Of a stretch of DNA of 8,949 nt, positions 1-6,082 are shown piece by piece; the stretch's first letter is position 1; the number at the start of each line of letters is the position of its first letter. The position numbers and the translations under genes were made by a program. The notes under the pieces were generated by a model. It saw only the letters and a list, made by a program, of their open reading frames with translations. It was not told the origin of the DNA and did no database searches. The stretch lies in assembly GCA_012964845.1 (NCBI GenBank), contig DTTG01000021.1, positions 1 through 8,949 on the forward strand. Direction: 5' to 3'. The stretch comes from Fidelibacterota bacterium (GTDB lineage: Bacteria; Fidelibacterota; Marinisomatia; SCGC-AAA003-L08; D37C17).

Positions 1-1358
1 GTGAGCTGGAGTATTTCTTTCCGCAGGCCTTTTAAGAACTGGGCAGCTCGTTTTGATTTGGTGGGAACGTCCACTCCCCGTATCAACCAGGCATTATGGG
101 TGGCAACACCTGAAGGGCAATGGCCCGTATGGCATTGCTGCGCCTGGATGCAGCCAATTGAAAGCATGGATTCACGGGCAATATTTATGAGGTCACAGCC
201 CATGGCAAATGCCACCACAGCTCTGTCTGGAAAGCCTAATTTTGAACTGCCAATCCAGGTAATATCATTTATGAGATCATGATTCTTGAAAATGGTATAG
301 ACCCTTTTAAAGCCGATTTTAAAGGGAAGGGAAACATGGTCCGCAAATGCCAGGGGAGCTGCACCGGTACCGCCTTCACCTCCGTCAATAGTAATAAAAT
401 CGGGACCTTGATTGGTTGCTTTCATTTGGGTTGCTAATTCTTCCCAGAATTTAGATTCACCAACAGCGCTTTTAATTCCAACAGGCAATCCCGAAATGTC
501 TGCAAGTGATTCAATAAATTCTACCAGTTCAGATACATTAGTAAATTCACTATGACTATTTGGCGATATGCAATCCCTGTCTCGGGGGATGCCCCTGATT
601 TTGGAGATTTCCTCTGTGATTTTATCCTTGGGCAGGATGCCGCCTTTGCCGGGCTTAGCTCCCTGTGAGAGTTTAATCTCAATCATTTTTACCGTGGGAT
701 TATTCTCAATAGCCTGTTTGAATACCTCCATTGAAAATTTTCCTTCTGCATCCCGGGCTCCAAAATATCCGGTGCCAATTTGCCAGACCAAGTCACCACC
801 CAATTTGTGATACGGACTGATACCCCCCTCGCCGGTATTATGGTAACAATGAGCTTCCTTAGCGCCTAAATTAAGGGCGGCAACTGCATTTTTCCCCAAT
901 GAGCCGAAAGACATGGCTGAGATATTTACAATGGATTCAGGTCTATAAGAATTTTTTCGATTATGGGCAGCGCCAATGAGTTTGGCACAGGGCATGGACG
1001 AAGTGAGCAGGTTTCCATGGGCATCATATTTATCCCTGGTAGGGAAGGCAGAGTGCTTCAGAATCGGATAGCCGGTATCGTACATGAGTTCCGATGAACC
1101 GAATCCAAAATTATTGTTCTGCTTCTTGGATGTGGCATAAACCCATGATCTTTCGGCGCGGGTAAAGGGCATTTCTTCCTTGTCGTTGGCAACCCAGTAT
1201 TGACGAAGTTCCGGCCCGATTTTTTCTAACAGATAACGGAGATGTCCCACAAGCGGGAAGTTCCTCAATATGGCATGTTTCTTTTGAACCATATCATGGA
1301 TAAAAACCAGAAGCAGGAATCCTGCTCCGCTCATAATAATGTAATAATAGAATTCCAA
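1..1358 (-). CDS. FMN-binding glutamate synthase family protein, 3' end cut off by window edge
   Basis: One reading frame is open on the minus strand from an in-frame TGA (1368-1370) to the left edge, about 452 codons. It resembles the FMN/Fe-S synthase domain of glutamate synthase (GltB). Counting from the ATG at 1334, it shows a glycine-rich flavin/substrate segment TIDGGEGGTGAAP (about residues 315-327) and the 3Fe-4S motif C-x5-C-x4-C at C395, C401 and C406, followed by PSGVAT. The glutaminase domain of full GltB is absent. Stand-alone members are about 500 residues, so roughly 50-90 C-terminal residues lie outside. The start is uncertain: TTG at 1358 gives a continuous hydrophobic N-terminus (FYYYII then GAGFLLLVFI), as family members usually have, while ATG at 1334 shortens it. 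Neither has a clear ribosome binding site. Family members are annotated as glutamate synthase-like, but the physiological reaction and electron donor are often unproven. Transcribed divergently from the CBS gene. Confidence 0.9.
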   Translation of the reverse strand, partial: MEFYYYIIMSGAGFLLLVFIHDMVQKKHAILRNFPLVGHLRYLLEKIGPELRQYWVANDKEEMPFTRAERSWVYATSKKQNNNFGFGSSELMYDTGYPILKHSAFPTRDKYDAHGNLLTSSMPCAKLIGAAHNRKNSYRPESIVNISAMSFGSLGKNAVAALNLGAKEAHCYHNTGEGGISPYHKLGGDLVWQIGTGYFGARDAEGKFSMEVFKQAIENNPTVKMIEIKLSQGAKPGKGGILPKDKITEEISKIRGIPRDRDCISPNSHSEFTNVSELVEFIESLADISGLPVGIKSAVGESKFWEELATQMKATNQGPDFITIDGGEGGTGAAPLAFADHVSLPFKIGFKRVYTIFKNHDLINDITWIGSSKLGFPDRAVVAFAMGCDLINIARESMLSIGCIQAQQCHTGHCPSGVATHNAWLIRGVDVPTKSKRAAQFLKGLRKEILQL

Positions 1359-1379
1359 ATTTTTAGTTCATTAGATTTA

Positions 1380-1404
1380 GTGAAAATTTAAGCGTGAAAA
1401 TTTA
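1380..1404. repeat. 11-bp direct repeat in divergent promoter region
   Basis: GTGAAAATTTA occurs at 1380-1390 and again at 1394-1404, 14 bp start to start. It lies between the divergent glutamate synthase-like and CBS genes, close to the former. It could be a tandem operator half-site or chance in AT-rich DNA; nothing in the window decides between these. Confidence 0.4.
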
Positions 1405-1444
1405 TTCCCATTCAGAGAAGACATTCAAATAATAAATCCATTGT

Positions 1445-1474
1445 TTATTTTCCAATTTCATAATAAGATATAAG
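1445..1474 (+). promoter_or_regulatory. Candidate promoter for the CBS gene
   Basis: In the AT-rich 150-bp gap, TATAAG (1469-1474) matches five of six bases of a -10 box. TTATTT (1445-1450) is a poor -35 at 18-bp spacing. The region is so AT-rich that chance matches are likely, so this is only a candidate. Confidence 0.25.
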
Positions 1475-1496
1475 AATAGATTTATCAATTTAATAT

Positions 1497-1502
1497 AAAG
1501 GA
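1497..1502 (+). promoter_or_regulatory. Ribosome binding site of the CBS gene
   Basis: AAAGGA lies 6 nt before the ATG at 1509 and supports that start. Confidence 0.55.
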
Positions 1503-1508
1503 TAGGCT

Positions 1509-1973
1509 ATGGAACACATACCAGTTGTAAAAAATTATATGATCACCCGACTCATCACCCTCACCAGAGATATGGATGTGTACTTTGCTATTGGACTTCT
1601 CCTGAAAAATAGAATTTCCGGGGCGCCCGTTATAGATGATAATAATAATCTGGTGGGAATATTATCGGAAAAAGATTGCCTGCGAATATTTGCAAATGGA
1701 TCATTTTATGATATGCCAGGCGGTACTGTTTCGAATTTTATGACAGATGTGGTGTCAACCGTGAAACCCAATAGTGATTTATTTTCAGTGGCAGATGTTT
1801 TCCTGCAGCATAATTTTCGCCGTATGCCTGTAGTGAAAGGAAAAAAACTAGTGGGACAAATCAGCCGCAGAGATGTTCTCAGAGCCATTCAGGATAGCAC
1901 CAGTTATAATGTAGATAATAAGGAAATTAATGGCTACATCACCCAGGAGATGAAAGGCTCTCTCTCCAAATAG
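1509..1973 (+). CDS. Stand-alone tandem CBS-domain protein (154 aa)
   Basis: A complete small cytosolic protein made almost entirely of a CBS pair (Bateman module). CBS1 covers about residues 8-63 and CBS2 about 76-131. Each ends in the typical ligand-loop pattern: VGILSEKDCLRI (D56) and VGQISRRDVLRAI (D122). In CBS families the Ser/Thr-x-x-Asp segment binds the ribose of AMP, ATP or SAM, so an adenine-nucleotide sensor is plausible, but the ligand and partner cannot be read from the sequence. There is no catalytic, DNA-binding or membrane domain. The 23-residue tail (132-154) is polar. AAAGGA upstream supports the ATG start. The gene is divergent from the glutamate synthase-like gene and separated from polA by 276 bp of repeat-rich DNA, so it is probably monocistronic. 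A role in controlling the neighbouring flavoprotein is only a guess from position. Confidence 0.92.
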   Translation: MEHIPVVKNYMITRLITLTRDMDVYFAIGLLLKNRISGAPVIDDNNNLVGILSEKDCLRIFANGSFYDMPGGTVSNFMTDVVSTVKPNSDLFSVADVFLQHNFRRMPVVKGKKLVGQISRRDVLRAIQDSTSYNVDNKEINGYITQEMKGSLSK

Positions 1974-1974
1974 A

Positions 1975-2002
1975 GAATAGCGAATAGGGAATTTTGAATA
2001 AT
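1975..2002 (+). repeat. Degenerate heptamer repeat after the CBS stop codon
   Basis: Four 7-nt units in register begin one base after the TAG stop: GAATAGC, GAATAGG, GAATTTT, GAATAAT. All begin with GAAT. The same units GAATAGG and GAATAAT recur after the polA stop. Confidence 0.6.
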
Positions 2003-2007
2003 GCCTG

Positions 2008-2038
2008 CCCATCGTTTTAGATGGGTGTTTGTCCCTAC
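2008..2038 (-). repeat. REP-like palindromic unit A (GTAG head)
   Basis: Read on the minus strand, it begins GTAGGGAC (2038-2031) and continues into a hairpin with stem CCCATC/GATGGG and a 6-nt loop (2025-2008). A GTAG tetranucleotide followed by an imperfect palindrome is the hallmark of REP elements mobilised by REP-associated tyrosine transposases. Confidence 0.5.
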
Positions 2039-2052
2039 AAATAATATATTTG

Positions 2053-2092
2053 GTAGGGACTTGGGTGTCCGCCCTCCGGCGGAGGTTACCCA
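2053..2092 (+). repeat. REP-like palindromic unit B (GTAG head)
   Basis: It begins GTAGGGAC, the same 8-mer as unit A in inverted orientation, 14 bp away. It folds into a two-tier hairpin: outer stem TGGGT/ACCCA (2062-2066 with 2088-2092), inner stem TCCGCC/GGCGGA (2068-2073 with 2078-2083), loop CTCC. It is far richer in GC than the surrounding spacer. Confidence 0.55.
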
Positions 2093-2107
2093 TCCCGAAA
2101 TCCCTTA

Positions 2108-2131
2108 GGGCGAGGCAATCCTCGCCCCTAC
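2108..2131 (-). repeat. REP-like palindromic unit C (GTAG head)
   Basis: On the minus strand GTAG (2131-2128) is followed directly by a perfect 8-bp hairpin, GGGCGAGG/CCTCGCCC with a 4-nt loop (2108-2127). The head extends to TGGTAGGG, which also begins unit B at 2051-2058, so units B and C face each other as an inverted pair spanning 2051-2133. Confidence 0.6.
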
Positions 2132-2140
2132 CATAAATTA

Positions 2141-2171
2141 ATTGTCATTTGTGTAATTCGTGGTTAATTTG
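2141..2171 (+). promoter_or_regulatory. Candidate polA promoter
   Basis: TTGTCA (2142-2147) matches five of six bases of a -35 box, but only poor -10 hexamers follow at 16-17 bp. Alternatively ATTG (2141-2144) and TTAATTTG (2164-2171), 19 bp apart, approximate the Bacteroidetes -33/-7 pattern (TTG...TAnnTTTG). It is just downstream of the REP-like cluster. Weak evidence. Confidence 0.3.
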
Positions 2172-2249
2172 AAGATTATTCCGTTGTTCAGAGCCCATAA
2201 ACCTGTCTAAAATTTCCTCTTAGAATTTCCACAATTCTTCACTTAATTC

Positions 2250-4952
2250 ATGACATCACCAAAACGCTTATTTCTCATTGATGGAATGGCTCAAATCTAC
2301 CGAGCCCATTTTGCCATGATTAAAAATCCACTCACAACCAAGGATGGTCGCCATACCTCTGCCATTTTTGGTTTCATGAACTCACTTTTCAAACTTTTGC
2401 GGGATGAAAATCCCGATTATATTGCGGTGGTGCTGGACTGCAAGGAGCCCACTTTTCGCCATAAACTCTACACTGAATACAAAGCCACACGGGAAAAAAT
2501 GCCCGATGAATTAGTAGAGCAGTTGGAGCCTCTGTACGAAGTAATTTCTCATACCAATATCCCCATCTTAAAAAAACCAGGCTATGAAGCCGATGATATT
2601 ATCGGAACTCTAGTGAAAAAAGCCGAACAGGCTGGGCTGGTTACCTATATGGTCACCGGTGATAAGGATATGATGCAGTTGGTTTCTGAGACCACTTTTA
2701 TGTATTCCCCCGGCAACCGCTTTAAACCCACCACCATTTATGATAAAATAAAGGTGAAGGAGAAATGGGGGGTTGGTCCAGATGGAATAATTGATATGCT
2801 GGCATTGGTGGGTGATACCTCTGATAATGTGCCGGGTGTTGATGGTGTGGGACCCAAAACTGCCAAGAAACTGCTGGATCAATATAAAGATATTGAAACT
2901 ATTCTGGAGCATGCCGATGAAGCCAAAAATAAGCGTGTACGGGAGGGCCTGCAAAATGGCCGGGATTTGGTTCATCTATCCCGAGAGCTTGTGACCATCC
3001 ACTGTGATGTACCCGTAGAATTTCATATTGAAGAACTCATCCGAAAAGATATGGATGGAGAGGCACTTACCTATGATTTCCAGGATTTAGAAATGTATTC
3101 TCTTATCACCCAGGTTGAGGCGCTAAGTGGTAATGGTGTCGTTGCTTTGGAACAGCCGGATAAGAATTACCAAACCATTTTGACCCAAACGGATTTAGAT
3201 TTATTAATTACCACAATTTCCAATGCGGAGCTTATTTCATTCGATTTGGAAACCACCTCTATTACACCTCTTCAAGCGGATATTGTAGGCTTGTCATTTT
3301 CAGTTAAAGCAAATGATGGCTATTATATTCCTGTAGAATACCCCGAAAAAGAGTCCAAACCCGGATTAACTCTGGATGCAGTTTTAGAAAAACTCAAACC
3401 CATTTTTGAAAATGAAAATAATCGTTTCTGCGGACAGAATATTAAATATGATGCCTTGGTGCTCAGTCGCTATGGTATTCATTTAGGAAATATAGTATTT
3501 GACACTATGATTGCCGAGTATATGCTCCATCCTGAGAAAAACTCCTACAAAATGGATTACCTCTCCATTGATTATTTGAATTATCGAATGGTCCCCATTG
3601 ATAATCTCATTGGTACGGGGCTGCACCAGAAATCTATGGCAGAGGTACCCCTGGAGGATATTGCTTTTTATGCCAGTGAAGATGCGGATATTGCCTTTCA
3701 GCTAGCAGAAATTTTAAAAGATAAATTGGAAAAAGAAAGTTTATTTGAGCCCTATAATGATATTGAAATTCCCTTAATACCAGTGCTCACTACTATTGAA
3801 AAAAATGGGGTGTATTTGAATTTGGACTTTCTTGCAGATCTTTCCAGACAATTTGGAGAAGGATTAGAAAAACTGACGGAAAAAATCCACCAGATGGCAG
3901 GCAGGGAGTTTAACATTAATTCGCCCAAACAGTTAGGTGAAATTTTATTTGATGAATTGGAATTAAAGCCAATCCGTAAGCGTAGTACAGCAGTAGAGGT
4001 GTTGGCGGTGTTGAAAAATTATCATCCATTACCGGAAGAAGTGTTGAAATACCGTCATTTGGCAAAGCTGAAGAATACTTATGTGGATGCCATACCCAAT
4101 TATGTGAATAAGGAAACCGGAAGGGTGCACACTTCACTCAATCAGACCATTGCCGCAACGGGTAGACTATCTAGTACATCGCCTAATTTTCAGAATATCC
4201 CAATTCGTACTGAAACAGGGAGGGAAGTCCGCAAAGCCTTTGTACCCCAGAATTCTGATTGGGTAATTTTATCAGCGGATTATTCCCAGGTGGAACTGCG
4301 CATCATGGCGCATTATTCACAAGAGCCTGAACTGATCAAAGCTTTTGAAGAAAATTCGGATATTCATAGTCGAACGGCAGCATTGGTAAATGGTATTGCT
4401 GAAGCAGAAGTAACCCCTGATCAGCGGAGATCTGCCAAGGTGGTTAATTTTGGCATTATGTATGGTGCAGGTCCCTACCGCATGAGTCAGGAATTGGGAA
4501 TTTCCATGGCAGATGCCAAAATTCTCATTGACAATTATTTTGCTACCTATCCCGGAATCCGAAAATATATGGATGAAACAATATCCCTGGCAAGAGACAG
4601 AGGCTATGTGGAGACACTGTATAAACGCCGCCGGAAAACGGGCAATCTGGATGCTTCCAATCGGAATATTGTGCAGGCAGAAGAGCGGGTAGCAATTAAC
4701 ATGCCAATTCAGGGTACCGCAGCGGATATCATAAAAATTGCCATGATAAACATTCATAATAAAATGGAGAGTGAAAACTACCAAAGCAAAATGATTCTCC
4801 AAATTCATGATGAACTCTTATTTGAATGTCCAAAAGCTGAGGTTGATAAATTAGCCGCCATGGTGGTAGAAAAAATGGAAGGAGCGGTGAGTTTATCTGT
4901 CCCCTTAAAAGTTGATTGGAACTATGGGAGCAGTTGGTATGAAGCACATTAA
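2250..4952 (+). CDS. polA: DNA polymerase I, full length with proofreading
   Basis: A 900-residue three-domain family A polymerase for Okazaki-fragment maturation and repair synthesis. The 5'-3' nuclease covers about residues 1-300: FLIDG near the N-terminus, YEADDIIGT (112-120), TGDKD (136-140) and GDTSDNVPGVDGVGPKTA (188-205), all metal-binding acids present. The 3'-5' exonuclease covers about 310-500 and looks active: Exo I D332-x-E334, Exo II N397/D401 (QNIKYD), Exo III Y474/D478 (YASEDAD). The polymerase domain covers about 510-900: motif A with D677 (SADYSQVELRIMAH), motif B R726, K730, F734, Y738 (RRSAKVVNFGIMYG), motif C HDE 853-855. F734 is the Klenow F762 equivalent that selects against dideoxynucleotides. 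Length is near the E. coli enzyme (928). The ATG has no recognisable Shine-Dalgarno sequence; the leader before it is pyrimidine- and AT-rich. Probably monocistronic, flanked on both sides by repeat-bearing spacers. Confidence 0.98.
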   Translation: MTSPKRLFLIDGMAQIYRAHFAMIKNPLTTKDGRHTSAIFGFMNSLFKLLRDENPDYIAVVLDCKEPTFRHKLYTEYKATREKMPDELVEQLEPLYEVISHTNIPILKKPGYEADDIIGTLVKKAEQAGLVTYMVTGDKDMMQLVSETTFMYSPGNRFKPTTIYDKIKVKEKWGVGPDGIIDMLALVGDTSDNVPGVDGVGPKTAKKLLDQYKDIETILEHADEAKNKRVREGLQNGRDLVHLSRELVTIHCDVPVEFHIEELIRKDMDGEALTYDFQDLEMYSLITQVEALSGNGVVALEQPDKNYQTILTQTDLDLLITTISNAELISFDLETTSITPLQADIVGLSFSVKANDGYYIPVEYPEKESKPGLTLDAVLEKLKPIFENENNRFCGQNIKYDALVLSRYGIHLGNIVFDTMIAEYMLHPEKNSYKMDYLSIDYLNYRMVPIDNLIGTGLHQKSMAEVPLEDIAFYASEDADIAFQLAEILKDKLEKESLFEPYNDIEIPLIPVLTTIEKNGVYLNLDFLADLSRQFGEGLEKLTEKIHQMAGREFNINSPKQLGEILFDELELKPIRKRSTAVEVLAVLKNYHPLPEEVLKYRHLAKLKNTYVDAIPNYVNKETGRVHTSLNQTIAATGRLSSTSPNFQNIPIRTETGREVRKAFVPQNSDWVILSADYSQVELRIMAHYSQEPELIKAFEENSDIHSRTAALVNGIAEAEVTPDQRRSAKVVNFGIMYGAGPYRMSQELGISMADAKILIDNYFATYPGIRKYMDETISLARDRGYVETLYKRRRKTGNLDASNRNIVQAEERVAINMPIQGTAADIIKIAMINIHNKMESENYQSKMILQIHDELLFECPKAEVDKLAAMVVEKMEGAVSLSVPLKVDWNYGSSWYEAH

Positions 4953-4955
4953 TTA

Positions 4956-5032
4956 GAATAGGAGACTGGAGGTAGGAGTAAGGAGAAGAAAAATTGTGAA
5001 TAATGAATAGGGAATAGTGATTTTTGATTTAG
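4956..5032 (+). repeat. Eleven-unit degenerate heptamer array after polA
   Basis: Starting three bases after the polA stop, the spacer divides without gaps into 7-nt units: GAATAGG, AGACTGG, AGGTAGG, AGTAAGG, AGAAGAA, AAATTGT, GAATAAT, GAATAGG, GAATAGT, GATTTTT, GATTTAG. Every unit begins with two purines and five end in GG or AG. GAATAGG and GAATAAT are shared with the repeat after the CBS gene. No hairpin or long reading frame accounts for it. Confidence 0.55.
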
Positions 5033-5083
5033 AGACTTTGCAACCCATCTATTACTCTATTGCTTTGATAGGCGCGCTATGGC

Positions 5084-5135
5084 ACTTTGCAACTCTGTAA
5101 CTTAGGAACTCCGAACTTAGGCACTCAGGAACTTA
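5084..5135 (+). repeat. Degenerate octamer tandem repeat upstream of the ABC operon
   Basis: Units in tandem: ACTTTGCA, ACTCTGTA, ACTTAGGA, ACTCCGA (one base short), ACTTAGGC, ACTCAGGA, ACTTA. Consensus is about ACTYNGNA. An extra exact ACTTTGCA lies at 5035-5042. The array ends 20 bp before the ABC ATPase start, so it is within the leader or promoter region of that operon. Confidence 0.6.
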
Positions 5136-5144
5136 AAAAGCATT

Positions 5145-5150
5145 AAGGAA
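5145..5150 (+). promoter_or_regulatory. Ribosome binding site fixing the TTG start of the ABC ATPase
   Basis: AAGGAA lies 5 nt before TTG 5156. An in-frame TAA at 5144-5146 rules out a longer protein, and the first in-frame ATG falls after Walker A, so TTG must be the start. Confidence 0.65.
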
Positions 5151-5155
5151 ATAAC

Positions 5156-6082
5156 TTGGAAGCATCAATAACATTTAAAGCTGTAGGAAAAGCAATTGGC
5201 AGGAAAACCCTGCTGGCAGATTTATCCTTTGGTGTGGAGAAGGGATCTACCTTTGTACTCATTGGAGAAAATGGGTCGGGGAAGTCCATGATATTAAAAT
5301 TACTGGTAGGTCTTATCGAAAAAGATACGGGGTCTGTATATATTCATGGGCAGGATATTAGCAGCAGAAGTTTAGAAACACGATCCATGTGCGGGTATAT
5401 GCCCCAGAATATTAATCTGGATGATGACCTCACTATATTTGATAATATTTCTATCCACGGACAACTGCATGGATTAACCTCAGCTGAAGCCAGGAAAAAT
5501 ACCCTCCATTGGGCAGAATTACTGGGGTTTACTCAATTTTTAAAACAATCTCCTTATGATCAGGCCTTTGGTCTGCAGAGAAAAATATTATTTGCCCGTG
5601 CCTTGGTCCATGACCCAAAAGTATTATTGCTGGATGAACCCACAACAGGAATGGATCCTCATAGCCGGAGTACAGTTTGGAATATTTTAGATAAACTTCA
5701 CTATGATAAAACCATAATATTTGCCACCCAAAATTTTACTGAGGCAGAACGCTATGCCAACAGAATTGCCATTCTTCATCAAGGAAACATCAAAATGGAT
5801 GGTACCCTGGAAAGATTGATTGAAACCACTCATGGACTCACCAATTATCGACTAAAGTTTTCTAAAGAACCTCCTCAAGAATTTATGGATCAACTTGAAC
5901 AATTTCCCAGAATACTTCGCCCTAGATTGAAAGGGTTAGAGTTAGAATTTTATTCCCGTGAACGCCAACAATTTTTCAAAGTTCTGCGCCTGGCATTAGA
6001 ACACGACTTAGCAGACCTTGATACCAGTATTTGCAGGCTGAGGGATTTATTTATTGGGCTCACTGAAGGAGGCTTGGAATGA
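5156..6082 (+). CDS. ABC transporter ATP-binding protein with divergent signature motif
   Basis: A 308-residue cytoplasmic ATPase of the ABC-2 (DrrA-like) exporter type. Walker A is GENGSGKS (37-44), the Q-loop glutamine is Q84 (YMPQN), and Walker B is LLLDEP with D160 and catalytic E161, followed by the D-loop GMD (165-167). The signature normally reading LSGGQ/M is QAFGL (136-140): Ser becomes Ala and the first Gly becomes Phe, although the following RK..FARAL is ordinary. The switch histidine is Gln192 (ATQNFTEAE), a change also known in DrrA-like proteins. Residues about 230-308 form a C-terminal accessory region ending RLRDLFIGLTEGG, which resembles the DUF4162 ending (LEDVFLxLTG). It starts at TTG and overlaps the permease gene by 4 bp, whose ribosome binding site lies in its last codons. 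The substrate is unknown. Not CcmA: it is too long and its partner is not CcmB-like. Confidence 0.92.
   Translation: MEASITFKAVGKAIGRKTLLADLSFGVEKGSTFVLIGENGSGKSMILKLLVGLIEKDTGSVYIHGQDISSRSLETRSMCGYMPQNINLDDDLTIFDNISIHGQLHGLTSAEARKNTLHWAELLGFTQFLKQSPYDQAFGLQRKILFARALVHDPKVLLLDEPTTGMDPHSRSTVWNILDKLHYDKTIIFATQNFTEAERYANRIAILHQGNIKMDGTLERLIETTHGLTNYRLKFSKEPPQEFMDQLEQFPRILRPRLKGLELEFYSRERQQFFKVLRLALEHDLADLDTSICRLRDLFIGLTEGGLE
6066..6072 (+). promoter_or_regulatory. Strong ribosome binding site of the permease
   Basis: AAGGAGG, complementary to the usual 16S rRNA 3' tail, lies 6 nt before ATG 6079 and inside the last codons of the ATPase gene. It shows that this organism uses Shine-Dalgarno initiation at least at some genes. 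Confidence 0.75.

Noticed and set aside
1..282. Plus-strand reading frame at the left edge
   Set aside because: It is antisense to the glutamate-synthase-like gene, whose minus-strand translation carries the Fe-S motif in this very stretch.
568..810. Plus-strand reading frame of 80 codons
   Set aside because: Antisense to the same flavoprotein; its translation shows no recognisable domain.
2008..2030. Rho-independent terminator for the CBS gene
   Set aside because: The hairpin stem is only 6 bp and is followed by TGTTTG rather than a T run; it fits better as a REP-like unit.
1848..2093. Minus-strand reading frame of 81 codons
   Set aside because: It begins in the REP-like palindromes and ends inside the CBS gene; there is no ribosome binding site and no protein-like pattern.
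1974..2249. CRISPR array or riboswitch
   Set aside because: There are no identical direct repeats with regular spacers, and the hairpins are GTAG-headed palindromes without any riboswitch core I recognise.
4317..4808. Minus-strand reading frame of 163 codons
   Set aside because: It lies wholly opposite the conserved polymerase motifs A and B of polA; its composition is that of a mirrored coding strand.
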